Part shown: in pieces, positions 7,367 through 14,554 of the stretch
Layout of the letters: every line of letters begins with the position of its first letter
How positions within the stretch are numbered: the stretch's first letter is position 1
NCBI GenBank assembly: GCA_964655175.1
Contig: CAZZLY010000050.1
Coordinates: forward strand, 1 to 20,121
Origin: JAIOPA01 sp964655175
GTDB taxonomy: Bacteria; Eisenbacteria; RBG-16-71-46
DNA: 20,121 nt
Direction of reading: 5' to 3'
Translations under genes and position numbers: made by a program
The notes under the pieces: generated by a model
What the model was told of the DNA's origin: nothing
The model's database searches: none
What the model saw: only the letters and a program-made list of their open reading frames with translations

Positions 7367-8386
7367 ATGTCCGAGTCCACCCGCACCCTCTGGTTGGCCG
7401 CCCCGCGCGGCTTCTGCGCCGGTGTGGACCGCGCCATCGACATCGTGGACATGGCGCTGCAGGTGTACGGCGCGCCCATCTACGTGCGCCACGAGATCGT
7501 GCACAACCGGCACGTGGTCGAGGACCTGCGCGCCAAGGGCGCGGTGTTCACCGACGATCTGACCGAGGTGCCCGAGGGCGCGGTGGTGATCTTCTCGGCG
7601 CACGGCGTGTCGCCCGCGGTGCGCGCCGAAGCGCGCGCGCGCAACCTGCGCGCCCTCGACGCCACCTGTCCGCTCGTGACCAAGGTGCATCTCGAGGCGC
7701 TGCGCTACGCCAAGGACGGCTACACGATCGTCATGGTGGGACATCGCGAGCACGTCGAGGTGATCGGCACGGTGGGCGAGGCCCCCGAGGCGATCGTCGT
7801 GTGCGAGTCCGTGGCCGAGGTCGAGGCGCTGCAGCTGCCCGATCCCGACAAGGTCGCCTACATCACGCAGACGACGCTGTCGCTCGATGATTGCGCCGCC
7901 ATCGTGGGCGCGCTGCGCAAGCGCTATCCCAAGGTGAAGGAACCGGCCAAGGACGACATCTGCTACGCGACGCAGAACCGCCAGAACGCGGTCAAGGTCA
8001 TGGCGCCCAAGTGCGGCACGGTGCTGGTCGTGGGCGCGCCCGCGAGCAGCAACGCCAATCGGCTCGTCGAGGTCGCGGCTGCGCTCGGTGCGCAGGCGCA
8101 TCTCATCGAGTCGGCGAGCGACATCCGGCCCGAGTGGTTGGTGGGCGACGTGGGCCTGACCGCGGGCGCCTCGACGCCCGAGGCGATCGTGCAGGCGTGC
8201 GTGGCGCGCGTGTGCGAGCTGGGCGCGTTCAAGGTCGAGCCGTTCCAGCTGGTCGAGGAGCGCATCGTGTTCCCGCTGCCGGGCGAGCTGCTCGCGGTGG
8301 CGCAGGAGAAGGGCGTCGCGGTCGGCGCGGGCAACGAACGCGCCGCCGAGCGCGCGGCGGCGGAGTTCAAGATCCGCCATCACTAG
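7367..8386 (+). CDS. ispH: 4-hydroxy-3-methylbut-2-enyl diphosphate reductase
   Basis: IspH (LytB) is the last enzyme of the MEP isoprenoid pathway. It is an Fe-S enzyme that reduces HMBPP to IPP and DMAPP in the cytoplasm. 339 residues, close to the usual 310-340. The three cluster cysteines are Cys17 (R-G-F-C-A-G-V), Cys101 (D-A-T-C-P-L-V) and Cys199 (D-I-C-Y-A-T-Q). Active-site elements are His42 (R-H-E-I-V-H-N), His79 (S-A-H-G-V-S-P), His129 with Glu131 (E-H-V-E-V-I-G-T), Thr169/Thr170 (T-Q-T-T-L-S), S-S-N-A-N-R-L at 227-233 and A-G-A-S-T-P-E at 266-272. In the H-P-E motif familiar from the E. coli enzyme, Val replaces Pro, and S-S-N-A replaces S-S-N-S; both look mild. AGGAG (7353-7357) sits 9 nt before ATG 7367. 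Confidence 0.97.
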   Translation: MSESTRTLWLAAPRGFCAGVDRAIDIVDMALQVYGAPIYVRHEIVHNRHVVEDLRAKGAVFTDDLTEVPEGAVVIFSAHGVSPAVRAEARARNLRALDATCPLVTKVHLEALRYAKDGYTIVMVGHREHVEVIGTVGEAPEAIVVCESVAEVEALQLPDPDKVAYITQTTLSLDDCAAIVGALRKRYPKVKEPAKDDICYATQNRQNAVKVMAPKCGTVLVVGAPASSNANRLVEVAAALGAQAHLIESASDIRPEWLVGDVGLTAGASTPEAIVQACVARVCELGAFKVEPFQLVEERIVFPLPGELLAVAQEKGVAVGAGNERAAERAAAEFKIRHH

Positions 8387-8508
8387 TGGCACGCGTGCCC
8401 GCGGCGCGCACGCCGGGGGCGATGCCGCGGTGCGGGTTCACGACGTTCGCGCGCGACGTGCGCCATGCCGGTGACCGCGAGCGCATCCGGGCCCTGCGAA
8501 CGTGCGCG

Positions 8509-9111
8509 TCAGGCCGTTCGGCGCCCGATCCACTGCACCGTGTGCGCGGCCCCGGTGTGGTAGCGGCCCTCGATCACGTCGCGCGTGACCTCGCGCGCCA
8601 GCACCTCGTCGAGCCCGACGAGTTCGGCGCGCAACCGCGCCAGATTCAACATGCGGGCGTCGTCGGGCGGCCCCCCGGTGCCCTGCTGCAACTGCTCGGG
8701 CCGATACGCCTCGAGCAGCAGCACGCCGTGGGGGCGCAGCGCGTGCGGGATCGCGGCGTGCACGCGGCGGCGCACGTCGGCGGGCACGTGCGCGAAGATG
8801 CTCACGATCGCGTCCCACGCCTCGTGGCCCAGGTCGAACGTGGCGAGGTCGGCGACCACGGTCTCGATCGTGACGCCGCGTGTGGCCGCGAGCGCGTGCG
8901 CCTTCGCCAGTCCCACCGCGGCCGTGTCCACGCCGGTCACGCGATGGCCGCGTTCCGCGAGCCACACGGCGTTGCGGCCCTCGCCCTCGGCCAGGCACAG
9001 CACGCGACCGTGCGCGGGCAGGACGTGCGCCTGTTCGCGCAGGAAGTCGTTGGGCTCGGTCCCGAAGGCCCAACCCGTTTCGGCGTAGCGCGCGTCCCAG
9101 TCGGCGGTCAT
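8509..9111 (-). CDS. Class I SAM-dependent methyltransferase (TehB-like)
   Basis: 200 residues from ATG 9111, the usual size for compact class I methyltransferases. W-D-A-R-Y-A at 5-10 and F-G-T-E-P-N-D-F-L at 16-24 form the N-terminal signature of the TehB-like/Methyltransf_25 group. Motif I is V-L-C-L-A-E-G-E-G-R-N at 37-47, the acidic end of strand 2 is V-T-G-V-D at 58-62, motif II is W-D-A-I-V at 99-103, and L-L-L-E-A-Y at 131-136 follows. Family members include tellurite-resistance TehB and thiol methyltransferases, but the substrate here is unknown. A TATCCT box ends 7 nt before the ATG and no ribosome binding site is seen, so it may be leaderless. It converges on ispH with 122 bp between the stops. 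Confidence 0.88.
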   Translation of the reverse strand: MTADWDARYAETGWAFGTEPNDFLREQAHVLPAHGRVLCLAEGEGRNAVWLAERGHRVTGVDTAAVGLAKAHALAATRGVTIETVVADLATFDLGHEAWDAIVSIFAHVPADVRRRVHAAIPHALRPHGVLLLEAYRPEQLQQGTGGPPDDARMLNLARLRAELVGLDEVLAREVTRDVIEGRYHTGAAHTVQWIGRRTA

Positions 9112-9118
9112 GTCCGCG

Positions 9119-9124
9119 AGGATA
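9119..9124 (-). promoter_or_regulatory. -10-like TATCCT close to the start codon
   Basis: Read leftward, TATCCT (9124-9119) is separated from the methyltransferase ATG (9111) by 7 nt, which places transcription start at or next to the ATG. No good -35 box is seen. Confidence 0.35.
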
Positions 9125-9245
9125 GGCCATGCGACGCGCGCGCGACCACCGGTGTGCGCACCTCGGTCGCGTCGCACGCCGCACGCACCCGCGACCCCCG
9201 TGCCGGGTTGACGCTCCGCGCGCGCTGCCTCACCTTGGAGCGCTC

Positions 9246-10040
9246 ATGTTGACCTCACGTGCGTTCCTCCTGCCCAGCGTGCCCACCATGCTCATCGACG
9301 AGCAGCGGGGCGACTACACCGAGATGATCGAGGCGCTGACCCGTGCCGGCGAGAGCCTGGCCGCCGAGGGTCCGGACGCCATCGTCGCGGTGAGTTCGCG
9401 TTGGACGAGCACGGGACCGTTCCTGGCCGACGATGCGCGCGAGCACAAGAGCGTGATCGACCTGCCGGGCTTCGCGGTCGAGCCGCGCTACGACTGCCCG
9501 GGGCATCCCACGATCGCACGCGCGGTGGTCGAGGCCGCCAACAAGGCCGGCGTGCGCGCGGCCACCGGGCGGCGCGGCACCGACACCGGGCTCAGCGTGC
9601 CGCTGCACTTCCTGGTGCGCGGCCACGACGTGCCGGTGGTGCCGCTGTCGCTGGGCGAGGGCTCGCGCGAGGAGCACCGCGCGTGGGGCGAGGCCGTGCG
9701 TCTGGCGCTGCACGCGCGCAGCGAGCGCATCGCGTTCGTGGTCGGCGGCGCGCTGTCGTTCAACCAGCACGCGTTCAACCTGCGCCGCGAACTCGCCGAG
9801 GCGATCGACCTCGACGACGCGGTGCTCGCGGCCATTCGCACCGGGCGCTGGAGCGCGCTCGCGGAGCTGTCGCCGGAGTGGATCGAGAAGGCGTGGCCCG
9901 ATGCCGGCCTGCGCCACCTCGAGGTGTTGCGCGGTTTCCTGCTGGGCGATCTCGCGGGCCGCGTGCTCGAGCACGAGCGGTCCCCGGGCATCGGCACGGC
10001 GTTGATCGAGTTCCCGCTCGAGGTCGCCGCCGGCGCCTGA
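9246..10040 (+). CDS. LigB-like (class III extradiol dioxygenase fold) protein with altered metal site
   Basis: 264 residues from ATG 9246, with GGAG at 9237-9240. The overall plan resembles the LigB/DODA family: an N-terminal F-L-L-P-S-V-P-T strand, V-A-V-S-S-R-W at 47-53, G-T-D-T-G-L-S-V-P-L at 111-120 and V-P-V-V-P-L-S at 129-135, then V-V-G-G-A-L-S at 165-171 and a helical tail. In active DODA enzymes the matching segments read roughly G-H-G-S-P, S-A-H-W and D-H-G-x-W, and supply metal-binding and catalytic histidines. Here those positions are Ser/Val, Arg and Thr. Other histidines (86, 121, 127, 175) could form a different site. Fold assignment is by pattern only and the function is open. 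The glycosyltransferase starts 17 bp downstream, so the two are probably co-transcribed. Confidence 0.75.
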   Translation: MLTSRAFLLPSVPTMLIDEQRGDYTEMIEALTRAGESLAAEGPDAIVAVSSRWTSTGPFLADDAREHKSVIDLPGFAVEPRYDCPGHPTIARAVVEAANKAGVRAATGRRGTDTGLSVPLHFLVRGHDVPVVPLSLGEGSREEHRAWGEAVRLALHARSERIAFVVGGALSFNQHAFNLRRELAEAIDLDDAVLAAIRTGRWSALAELSPEWIEKAWPDAGLRHLEVLRGFLLGDLAGRVLEHERSPGIGTALIEFPLEVAAGA

Positions 10041-10057
10041 ACCCACGCGGAGGTCCG

Positions 10058-11272
10058 ATGCGCGTGCTCATGTTGAACGCCTTCCTCTGGCCCAAGGGCG
10101 GGGTGGAGCGCACGCTGTTCGACGAGACGCGCTGGCTCGAGGCGGCCGGGCACGAGGTCGCGCACTTCGCGACGCGCGATCCGCGCAACCGTCCGAGCCC
10201 GTTCGCCGAGCACTTCGCGCCGGCGGCCGCGTTCGGCGAGGACGTGCCGGCCTGGCGCCAGCTGCCGCAGCTGCCGCGCACGGTCTGGTCCGCGCCCGCC
10301 GCACGTGCGTTGGGTGGCCTGCTCGACGCGTGGCGTCCCGACGTCGCGCACGTGCACGCGCCGAGTCGTTACCTCACGCCGTCGGTGATCGCCGAACTCG
10401 ACCGGCGCGGCGTGCCCGTGGTCATGACGCTGCACGACTTCAAGCCGTGGTGCACGAATCGCATCCTGTTCGCGCACGGTGCGTTCTGCGAGCGCTGCCG
10501 CGGCGGGCAGCACTGGCACGCGGCGGCGACCGGGTGCGTGCAGGGTTCGGTGGCCAAGTCGCTCGTCGGTGCGTTCGAGGCGTACGAGCACGATCGGCGG
10601 CACGCCTACGCACCCGTGCGCACGTTCATCGCACCGTCGCGGTTCGCGCACGATCAGGCGGTGCGCATGGGCGGGGACGCCGCGCGCATCCGGGTTCTGT
10701 CGCACGGCGTCGATGCCCCCGGGACCGCCGCGTGGTCCGGGCCCGCGATCCCCGAGCGCTTCGTGTTGTTCGTGGGCCGGTTGTCGGACGAGAAGGGCGT
10801 GGATCGGTTGCCCGATCTGGCCCGTGCGATCGCACCCGTGCCGCTGTGGGTCGCCGGGGGCGGCCCGCGCGAGGCGTGGCTGCGCGCGCAGCCGAGTGCC
10901 AACCTGCATCCGCTGGGCCCGCTCACGCCCGAGGCGCTGGCCGCGGTGCGCGCGCGCGCGAGCGTGGTCGTGGTCCCGAGCGCGTTCCCCGAGACGTTCG
11001 GTTACGTCGTCGCCGAAGCCATGCTCGATGCGCGTCCCGTCGTCGCCACGCGCATCGGCGCGGTGGGCGAACTCGTGCAGCACGAACGCACGGGACTGCT
11101 GGTGGCGCCGGACGATCGCGCCGGCTTCACCGCCGCGGTGCAGCGCGCGCTCGCGGATCCGTCGGCCACCGCCTGGGGCGAGGCCGGTCGCGCGCACGTC
11201 CTGCAGGCGTGCACGCCGCGGGCGCATCTGGACGGTCTGCTCGCGATCTACACGGCCGCGTGCGGCGCCTGA
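10058..11272 (+). CDS. GT4-family glycosyltransferase
   Basis: 404 residues, the normal size for a GT-B retaining glycosyltransferase. The N-terminal Rossmann half shows W-P-K-G-G-V-E-R at 11-18 (the acceptor-side Gly loop) and D-V-A-H-V-H at 95-100, then M-T-L-H-D-F-K-P-W-C at 123-132. The C-terminal half has L-F-V-G-R-L-S-D-E-K-G at 237-247, V-A-G-G-G-P at 265-270 and the nucleotide-sugar E-x7-E motif from Glu312 to Glu320 in P-E-T-F-G-Y-V-V-A-E-A. Cys132, Cys144, Cys147 and Cys160 form a cluster seen in some GT4 enzymes and may be structural. Such enzymes transfer a sugar from an NDP-sugar to a glycan or lipid; donor and acceptor are not predictable. GGAGG (10049-10053) lies 4 nt before the ATG, and the start is 17 bp after the LigB-like gene. 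Confidence 0.93.
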   Translation: MRVLMLNAFLWPKGGVERTLFDETRWLEAAGHEVAHFATRDPRNRPSPFAEHFAPAAAFGEDVPAWRQLPQLPRTVWSAPAARALGGLLDAWRPDVAHVHAPSRYLTPSVIAELDRRGVPVVMTLHDFKPWCTNRILFAHGAFCERCRGGQHWHAAATGCVQGSVAKSLVGAFEAYEHDRRHAYAPVRTFIAPSRFAHDQAVRMGGDAARIRVLSHGVDAPGTAAWSGPAIPERFVLFVGRLSDEKGVDRLPDLARAIAPVPLWVAGGGPREAWLRAQPSANLHPLGPLTPEALAAVRARASVVVVPSAFPETFGYVVAEAMLDARPVVATRIGAVGELVQHERTGLLVAPDDRAGFTAAVQRALADPSATAWGEAGRAHVLQACTPRAHLDGLLAIYTAACGA

Positions 11273-11291
11273 GCGCCCGCGTCGAGCACGC

Positions 11292-11864
11292 TCACGACCT
11301 CGGCGAGCCGTACTCCCACGCGGTGACACCGGCCTCGAGCGGCACGCCCATGGCGCACGCCATGCGGTTCACGAGGTTGTAGAACGAGGCGATGCCCAGC
11401 GCGCGCAGGATCGCGGCATCGTCGAAGCCGTACTCGCGCAGGCGATCCAGATCGGCCGCGGTGCGCTCGCACGGTTCGCAGGTGATCGCGACCGCCGCGT
11501 CGAGCAGCACGCGATCGCGTGCGGCGAGATTGGCGGTGCGGTAGTCGCGCGCGATCGCACGGGCCGCCGCATCGCCCAGGAGCGCGGCCAGTCGCAGGCC
11601 GCTGTGCGTGACGCAGTAGGTGCAGCCGTTGGTGGCGCTCACCACGAGCCCGATCATGTCGGCCTGCTCGGGCGTGAGCGGCGCGGGGTCGCCCATGAGG
11701 ATGCGGTAGTGCGCGTGCAGCGTGGCGAGGCCGCGTTCGTCGCCGCCCCACGCCATCCAGATGTTCGACAACCGGCCACTCGAGGAGTAGTCGGCGATGA
11801 CGTCGTAGACCGAGCTCAGCGTGCTCTGCGCCTGCTCGCGGGCGATCATCGGTATCCAGCTCAT
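11292..11864 (-). CDS. Carboxymuconolactone decarboxylase/AhpD-like peroxidase-related protein
   Basis: 190 residues from ATG 11864, with GGAGG (11877-11873) 8 nt upstream. The AhpD signature N-G-C-T-Y-C-V-T-H-S at 80-88 carries a Cys81-x-x-Cys84 redox pair and His87. The surrounding helices fit the all-alpha CMD fold, and the length matches the group annotated as peroxidase-related proteins. A second C-E-P-C pair (129-132) is less usual and could be redox-active. AhpD-type proteins are disulfide reductases that support peroxide removal; that role here is inferred. The gene converges on the glycosyltransferase (19 bp between stops) and is divergent from the Cys-rich gene at 11994. Confidence 0.88.
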   Translation of the reverse strand: MSWIPMIAREQAQSTLSSVYDVIADYSSSGRLSNIWMAWGGDERGLATLHAHYRILMGDPAPLTPEQADMIGLVVSATNGCTYCVTHSGLRLAALLGDAAARAIARDYRTANLAARDRVLLDAAVAITCEPCERTAADLDRLREYGFDDAAILRALGIASFYNLVNRMACAMGVPLEAGVTAWEYGSPRS

Positions 11865-11887
11865 GGGGGGACCCTCCGTTGCGAGCC

Positions 11888-11893
11888 ATGCTA
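11888..11893 (-). promoter_or_regulatory. Possible -10 box of the AhpD-like gene
   Basis: TAGCAT read leftward (11893-11888), giving a start near 11881 and a leader of about 17 nt that still contains the GGAGG site. Confidence 0.35.
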
Positions 11894-11981
11894 GCGCGCT
11901 CGGCCGACTCGGGCGAGCGGGCGGCGGCCCGCGGCGCGAGGGACGCATCTCAGGACGCGTGCATCGCGGCGCGCGCTCCGG

Positions 11982-11987
11982 TAGCCT
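11982..11987 (+). promoter_or_regulatory. -10-like TAGCCT immediately before the Cys-rich gene
   Basis: TAGCCT is separated from ATG 11994 by 6 nt and no ribosome binding site is present, which fits a leaderless transcript. The -35 position is weak. Confidence 0.35.
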
Positions 11988-11993
11988 TGCCCC

Positions 11994-12440
11994 ATGCGGT
12001 CGTCCCTGCGCGGTCTGGTCGTCGTCCTGGTGCTGCTCGCCGCGGTGTTGGCGGCGTGGGCCATGCACTCGAGTTTCGACATGCCCGTGCGGCAGAGCGC
12101 GCCCGAGGCGGTCGCCCCCGCGCCCGACGAGGGCGGGGAGGACGTGGTCGCGCGCGCGCTGCGGCTGGCGCGGATCGAGACGGACGAGAAGACGCGCTGG
12201 GTGGACGAACTGCCCGACCTCGACCTGGCGGCGCTCACGCCCGCGTCGCGCGAGGTGTTCCTGCGTCTGGCGAACGGTCGGTCGTGCAGCTGCGGCTGCG
12301 GGTTCACCCTGGCGGCCTGCCGCCGATTCGACGACCAGTGCGAGGTGAGCGGCCCGCGCGCCCGCGCGCTGTACGACTCGGTCCGCACCGGGCGGATCCG
12401 CACCGCCGAGGGGTTCCGGGAGCGCCCGATCGCCCCCTGA
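11994..12440 (+). CDS. Membrane-anchored Cys-rich hypothetical protein
   Basis: 148 residues, not recognised as a named family. Residues 7-23 are one strongly hydrophobic segment (V-V-V-L-V-L-L-A-A-V-L-A), a signal anchor or signal peptide. A Pro/Ala/Glu-rich linker (31-50) leads to a soluble domain. Its key feature is S-C-S-C-G-C-G-F-T-L-A-A-C at 97-109 plus Cys116, that is C-x-C-x-C-x6-C-x6-C. This could bind a metal or cluster, or act in thiol chemistry outside the membrane. The arrangement loosely recalls short anchored Cys proteins of cytochrome c maturation, but it lacks the L-R-C-x-x-C motif of CcmH. Its neighbours are an AhpD-like protein (divergent) and SOD (downstream), so a redox role is a reasonable guess. 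Confidence 0.75.
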   Translation: MRSSLRGLVVVLVLLAAVLAAWAMHSSFDMPVRQSAPEAVAPAPDEGGEDVVARALRLARIETDEKTRWVDELPDLDLAALTPASREVFLRLANGRSCSCGCGFTLAACRRFDDQCEVSGPRARALYDSVRTGRIRTAEGFRERPIAP

Positions 12441-12527
12441 GGCCGTCCCGCGGGGGCGTCCGTGGCCGGAAACCCCTGTGGAACCGTCACAAGGGCGTGA
12501 AGAACCGCCCCGGGACGCGCTCCGGGC

Positions 12528-12557
12528 TTGCCGCCCCCGCGCTGCGGGGGCTACCTT
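12528..12557 (+). promoter_or_regulatory. Promoter of the superoxide dismutase gene
   Basis: TTGCCG (12528-12533), an 18-bp spacer, then TACCTT (12552-12557). Transcription would start near 12564, giving a leader of about 70 nt before ATG 12634. Confidence 0.5.
12533..12551. repeat. Perfect inverted repeat filling the SOD promoter spacer
   Basis: GCCCCCGC-GCT-GCGGGGGC has 8-bp perfect arms and a 3-nt centre, and sits almost exactly between the -35 and -10 boxes. This is a position where a repressor or redox regulator could bind. It could also be chance in GC-rich DNA. Confidence 0.55.
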
Positions 12558-12633
12558 GCTCGTCCCCCCGCAGCCATTCCCGGGGCCCCCGCGCCCCTGA
12601 CGCGCCTATCGCCCCACCTCTCAAGGAGTTCCC

Positions 12634-13248
12634 ATGGCCTGGAAGGACCTCACCCCGAAGACGTTCGCGTCGATCCGCGAACTCAACGGCATCTCGGCCC
12701 GCACGCAGGAAGAGCACTACGAGCTCTACAAGGGCTACGTGGGCAAGGTGAACGAGATCCAGAAGAAGCTCGACGCGGTCGATCGCACGACCGCCAACCA
12801 GATCTTCAGCGACCTGCGCTCGCTGCGCGTGGACTACTCGTTCGCGATCGGCGGCATGAAGAACCACGAGACCTACTTCGCGCACCTCGGCGGCAACGGT
12901 GGCTCGCCCGCGGGCAAGCTGCGCGAGCTCATCGAGCGCGACTTCCCGTCGTACGACGCGTGGCTGGCCGACTTCAAGGCGTCGGGCCTCGCGGCGCGCG
13001 GCTGGGTGTGGCTCGCCTACGACCACGACCTGAGCATGCTCACCACGGTCGTCGGTGACGCGCAGAACACCTTCCCGGTGTGGAACGCCACGCCGATCCT
13101 GGCGCTCGACGTGTACGAGCACGCGTACTGGTTCGACTACGGCCGTGCGCGCGCCAAGTACATCGACGCCTTCTTCAACAACCTGGACTGGGACGTGGTG
13201 GCCGCGAATCTCGATCGCGCGCTCGCCATGCAGCCCGCCGGCAAGTAA
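12634..13248 (+). CDS. Divergent Fe/Mn-family superoxide dismutase
   Basis: 204 residues, the usual SOD length, with AAGGAG (12623-12628) 5 nt before ATG. The enzyme family converts superoxide to oxygen and peroxide. Proposed metal ligands are His28 (E-E-H-Y), His78 (K-N-H-E-T-Y-F), Asp159 and His163 (L-D-V-Y-E-H-A-Y). G-W-V-W-L at 123-127 and N-A-T-P-I-L at 151-156 are typical of the C-terminal domain. It departs from standard enzymes in helix 1: the usual H-H-x-x-H-H-x-x-Y-V becomes E-H-Y-E-L-Y-K-G-Y-V, so the first ligand to gateway-Tyr spacing is 7, not 8. The usual D-V-W-E-H is D-V-Y-E-H, and N-H-S-L-F is N-H-E-T-Y-F. There is no signal peptide, so it is cytoplasmic. A peroxiredoxin gene follows. 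Metal preference cannot be called. Confidence 0.88.
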   Translation: MAWKDLTPKTFASIRELNGISARTQEEHYELYKGYVGKVNEIQKKLDAVDRTTANQIFSDLRSLRVDYSFAIGGMKNHETYFAHLGGNGGSPAGKLRELIERDFPSYDAWLADFKASGLAARGWVWLAYDHDLSMLTTVVGDAQNTFPVWNATPILALDVYEHAYWFDYGRARAKYIDAFFNNLDWDVVAANLDRALAMQPAGK

Positions 13249-13292
13249 GTCCACGCGCTCACGCCGCGCTCGCGCGGCCTCATGCGTCGTGC

Positions 13293-13325
13293 CGGGCCCC
13301 TTTCGACGGGGGCCCGCACGATTTT
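13293..13325 (+). terminator. Terminator between SOD and peroxiredoxin genes
   Basis: CGGGCCCC (13293-13300) and GGGGCCCG (13309-13316) form a perfect 8-bp stem with an 8-nt loop, followed by ATTTT (13321-13325). It ends just before the peroxiredoxin ribosome binding site (13329-13334), so it may act as a partial terminator or processing site. Confidence 0.6.
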
Positions 13326-13341
13326 CCCGGAGGATCCCCCT

Positions 13342-13827
13342 ATGGCCACGTCCATGCTGCAGCCGGTCATCGGCAAGCCGGCACCGGATTTCTCGCTCCC
13401 GTCCACGTCGGGCGAGACGGTCACGCTGCGTCAGTTCAAGGGCAAGTCCACGCTGGTGCTGTACTTCTACCCGAAGGACGAGACGCCCGGTTGCACCAAG
13501 GAGGCGTGCTCGTTCCGCGATTACGCGTACGACTTCAAGCAGCTCGGCGCGGTGATCTACGGCGTCTCGCCGGACTCGCTCGAGTCGCACAACGCGTTCC
13601 AGTTCCGCCACCAGCTGCCGTTCGACCTGCTCTCGGACCCGGATGCGGTCACGGCCAAGGCGTACGGCGTGTGGAAGATGAAGAACCTGTACGGGAACAA
13701 GTCCATGGGCGTGGAGCGCACCACGTTCGTGATCGACAAGACCGGTCGCGTGGCCCAGATCTACCCGAAGGTGAAGGTGGATGGTCACGTCGAGGAGGTC
13801 CTCGAGTTCCTGCGCGACGAGGAGTGA
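13342..13827 (+). CDS. bcp: Peroxiredoxin, BCP/PrxQ type
   Basis: 161 residues, typical of BCP. These thiol peroxidases reduce hydrogen peroxide and organic peroxides using thioredoxin. The thioredoxin-fold core starts at G-K-P-A-P-D-F-S-L-P (11-20). The active-site loop is Y-P-K-D-E-T-P-G-C at 43-51, giving Thr48 and peroxidatic Cys51. Cys56 (five residues on) is the resolving cysteine of the atypical two-Cys PrxQ class. Arg126 (V-E-R-T-T-F-V-I-D) completes the catalytic set. GGAGGA (13329-13334) is 7 nt before ATG 13342. The SOD gene lies 93 bp upstream, so products of one enzyme are substrates of the next. It is followed by its own strong hairpin. Confidence 0.95.
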   Translation: MATSMLQPVIGKPAPDFSLPSTSGETVTLRQFKGKSTLVLYFYPKDETPGCTKEACSFRDYAYDFKQLGAVIYGVSPDSLESHNAFQFRHQLPFDLLSDPDAVTAKAYGVWKMKNLYGNKSMGVERTTFVIDKTGRVAQIYPKVKVDGHVEEVLEFLRDEE

Positions 13828-13839
13828 TCGTCGCGGCGA

Positions 13840-13864
13840 CGGCGGGAGCCGCGTGCTCCCGCCG
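13840..13864 (+). terminator. Strong hairpin after the peroxiredoxin gene
   Basis: CGGCGGGAGC and GCTCCCGCCG form a perfect 10-bp stem with a 5-nt loop, 12 nt past the stop. It buries a GGGAG that would otherwise look like a ribosome binding site for a GTG at 13853, which argues for the later start of the next gene. Confidence 0.6.
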
Positions 13865-13882
13865 GCCGCGCCGTTCCGTCGC

Positions 13883-14554
13883 ATGAACCCGAACCCGCTG
13901 CGCCCCGTGCCGGTGTTCCCGCTGCCCGGCACCGTGCTGTTCCCCGGCGCCGAGATGCCGCTGCGCATCTTCGAGCTGCGCTACCGCACCATGGTGCGCG
14001 ATGCGCTCTCGGCCGGCCGCACGATCGCGTTGGCCACGCTGGCGCCCGGCTGGCAGGACGACTATCACGGCAGTCCGCCGTTCCACGCACTCGGTTGCCT
14101 GGCGACGTTCGTGACCGTGGAGTGGTTGCCCAACGACCACTACGACCTGCTCGTGCGCGGCACGGAGCGCGTGCGGTTCGGTCGCGTGGCCAAGGAGTAC
14201 CCGTACCGCGCGTGCGAGGTCGAGGTGCTGCGCGATGCCCCGTACAGCGAGGACGATCCGCTCATCGGCATGGTGCGGCAGGACCTCGTCGCCTGTCGCG
14301 ATCGGCTCGCGCCGCTCGGGCCCGAGGTCTGGCTGGCGCCGCCGACGCACCCCGCCGACGCCTCGCTGCGACAGGTCGTGGGCGCGCTCGCGACCGCGGC
14401 GCGGTTGCCCGACGAGCTCAAGCTGGAACTGCTCGCCGAGGAGAGCGTCGTGGACCGCGCGCAGCGACTGCAACGTCTGCTCGAGGCGTTGGGTCCACGC
14501 GGCGGGCGCCCGTCGCCACCCCCGCCGCCGCCCTCGGACATCGGTCGCAACTGA
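13883..14554 (+). CDS. Lon N-terminal (substrate-binding) domain protein
   Basis: 223 residues from ATG 13883. Residues 8-32 carry the Lon substrate-binding signature V-P-V-F-P-L-P-G-T-V-L-F-P-G, then P-L-R-I-F-E-L-R-Y at 26-34. The beta-rich part includes L-V-R-G-T-E-R-V-R-F at 90-99 and Y-R-A-C-E-V-E-V-L at 108-116, followed by a helical part and a Pro-rich tail (212-217). No ATPase or Ser-Lys protease domain is present. Stand-alone proteins of this kind are common, and their role is unknown beyond possible substrate or peptide binding. GTG 13853 in the same frame has a GGGAG site, but both lie in the terminator hairpin, and the ATG fits family N-termini better although it has no clear site. 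It lies 55 bp after bcp. Confidence 0.85.
   Translation: MNPNPLRPVPVFPLPGTVLFPGAEMPLRIFELRYRTMVRDALSAGRTIALATLAPGWQDDYHGSPPFHALGCLATFVTVEWLPNDHYDLLVRGTERVRFGRVAKEYPYRACEVEVLRDAPYSEDDPLIGMVRQDLVACRDRLAPLGPEVWLAPPTHPADASLRQVVGALATAARLPDELKLELLAEESVVDRAQRLQRLLEALGPRGGRPSPPPPPPSDIGRN

Noticed and set aside
8388..8430. Palindrome GGCACGCGTGCC and two CCGCGG copies between ispH and the methyltransferase gene
   Set aside because: The palindrome would leave almost no loop and no T-run follows; it may be chance, so no terminator is called.
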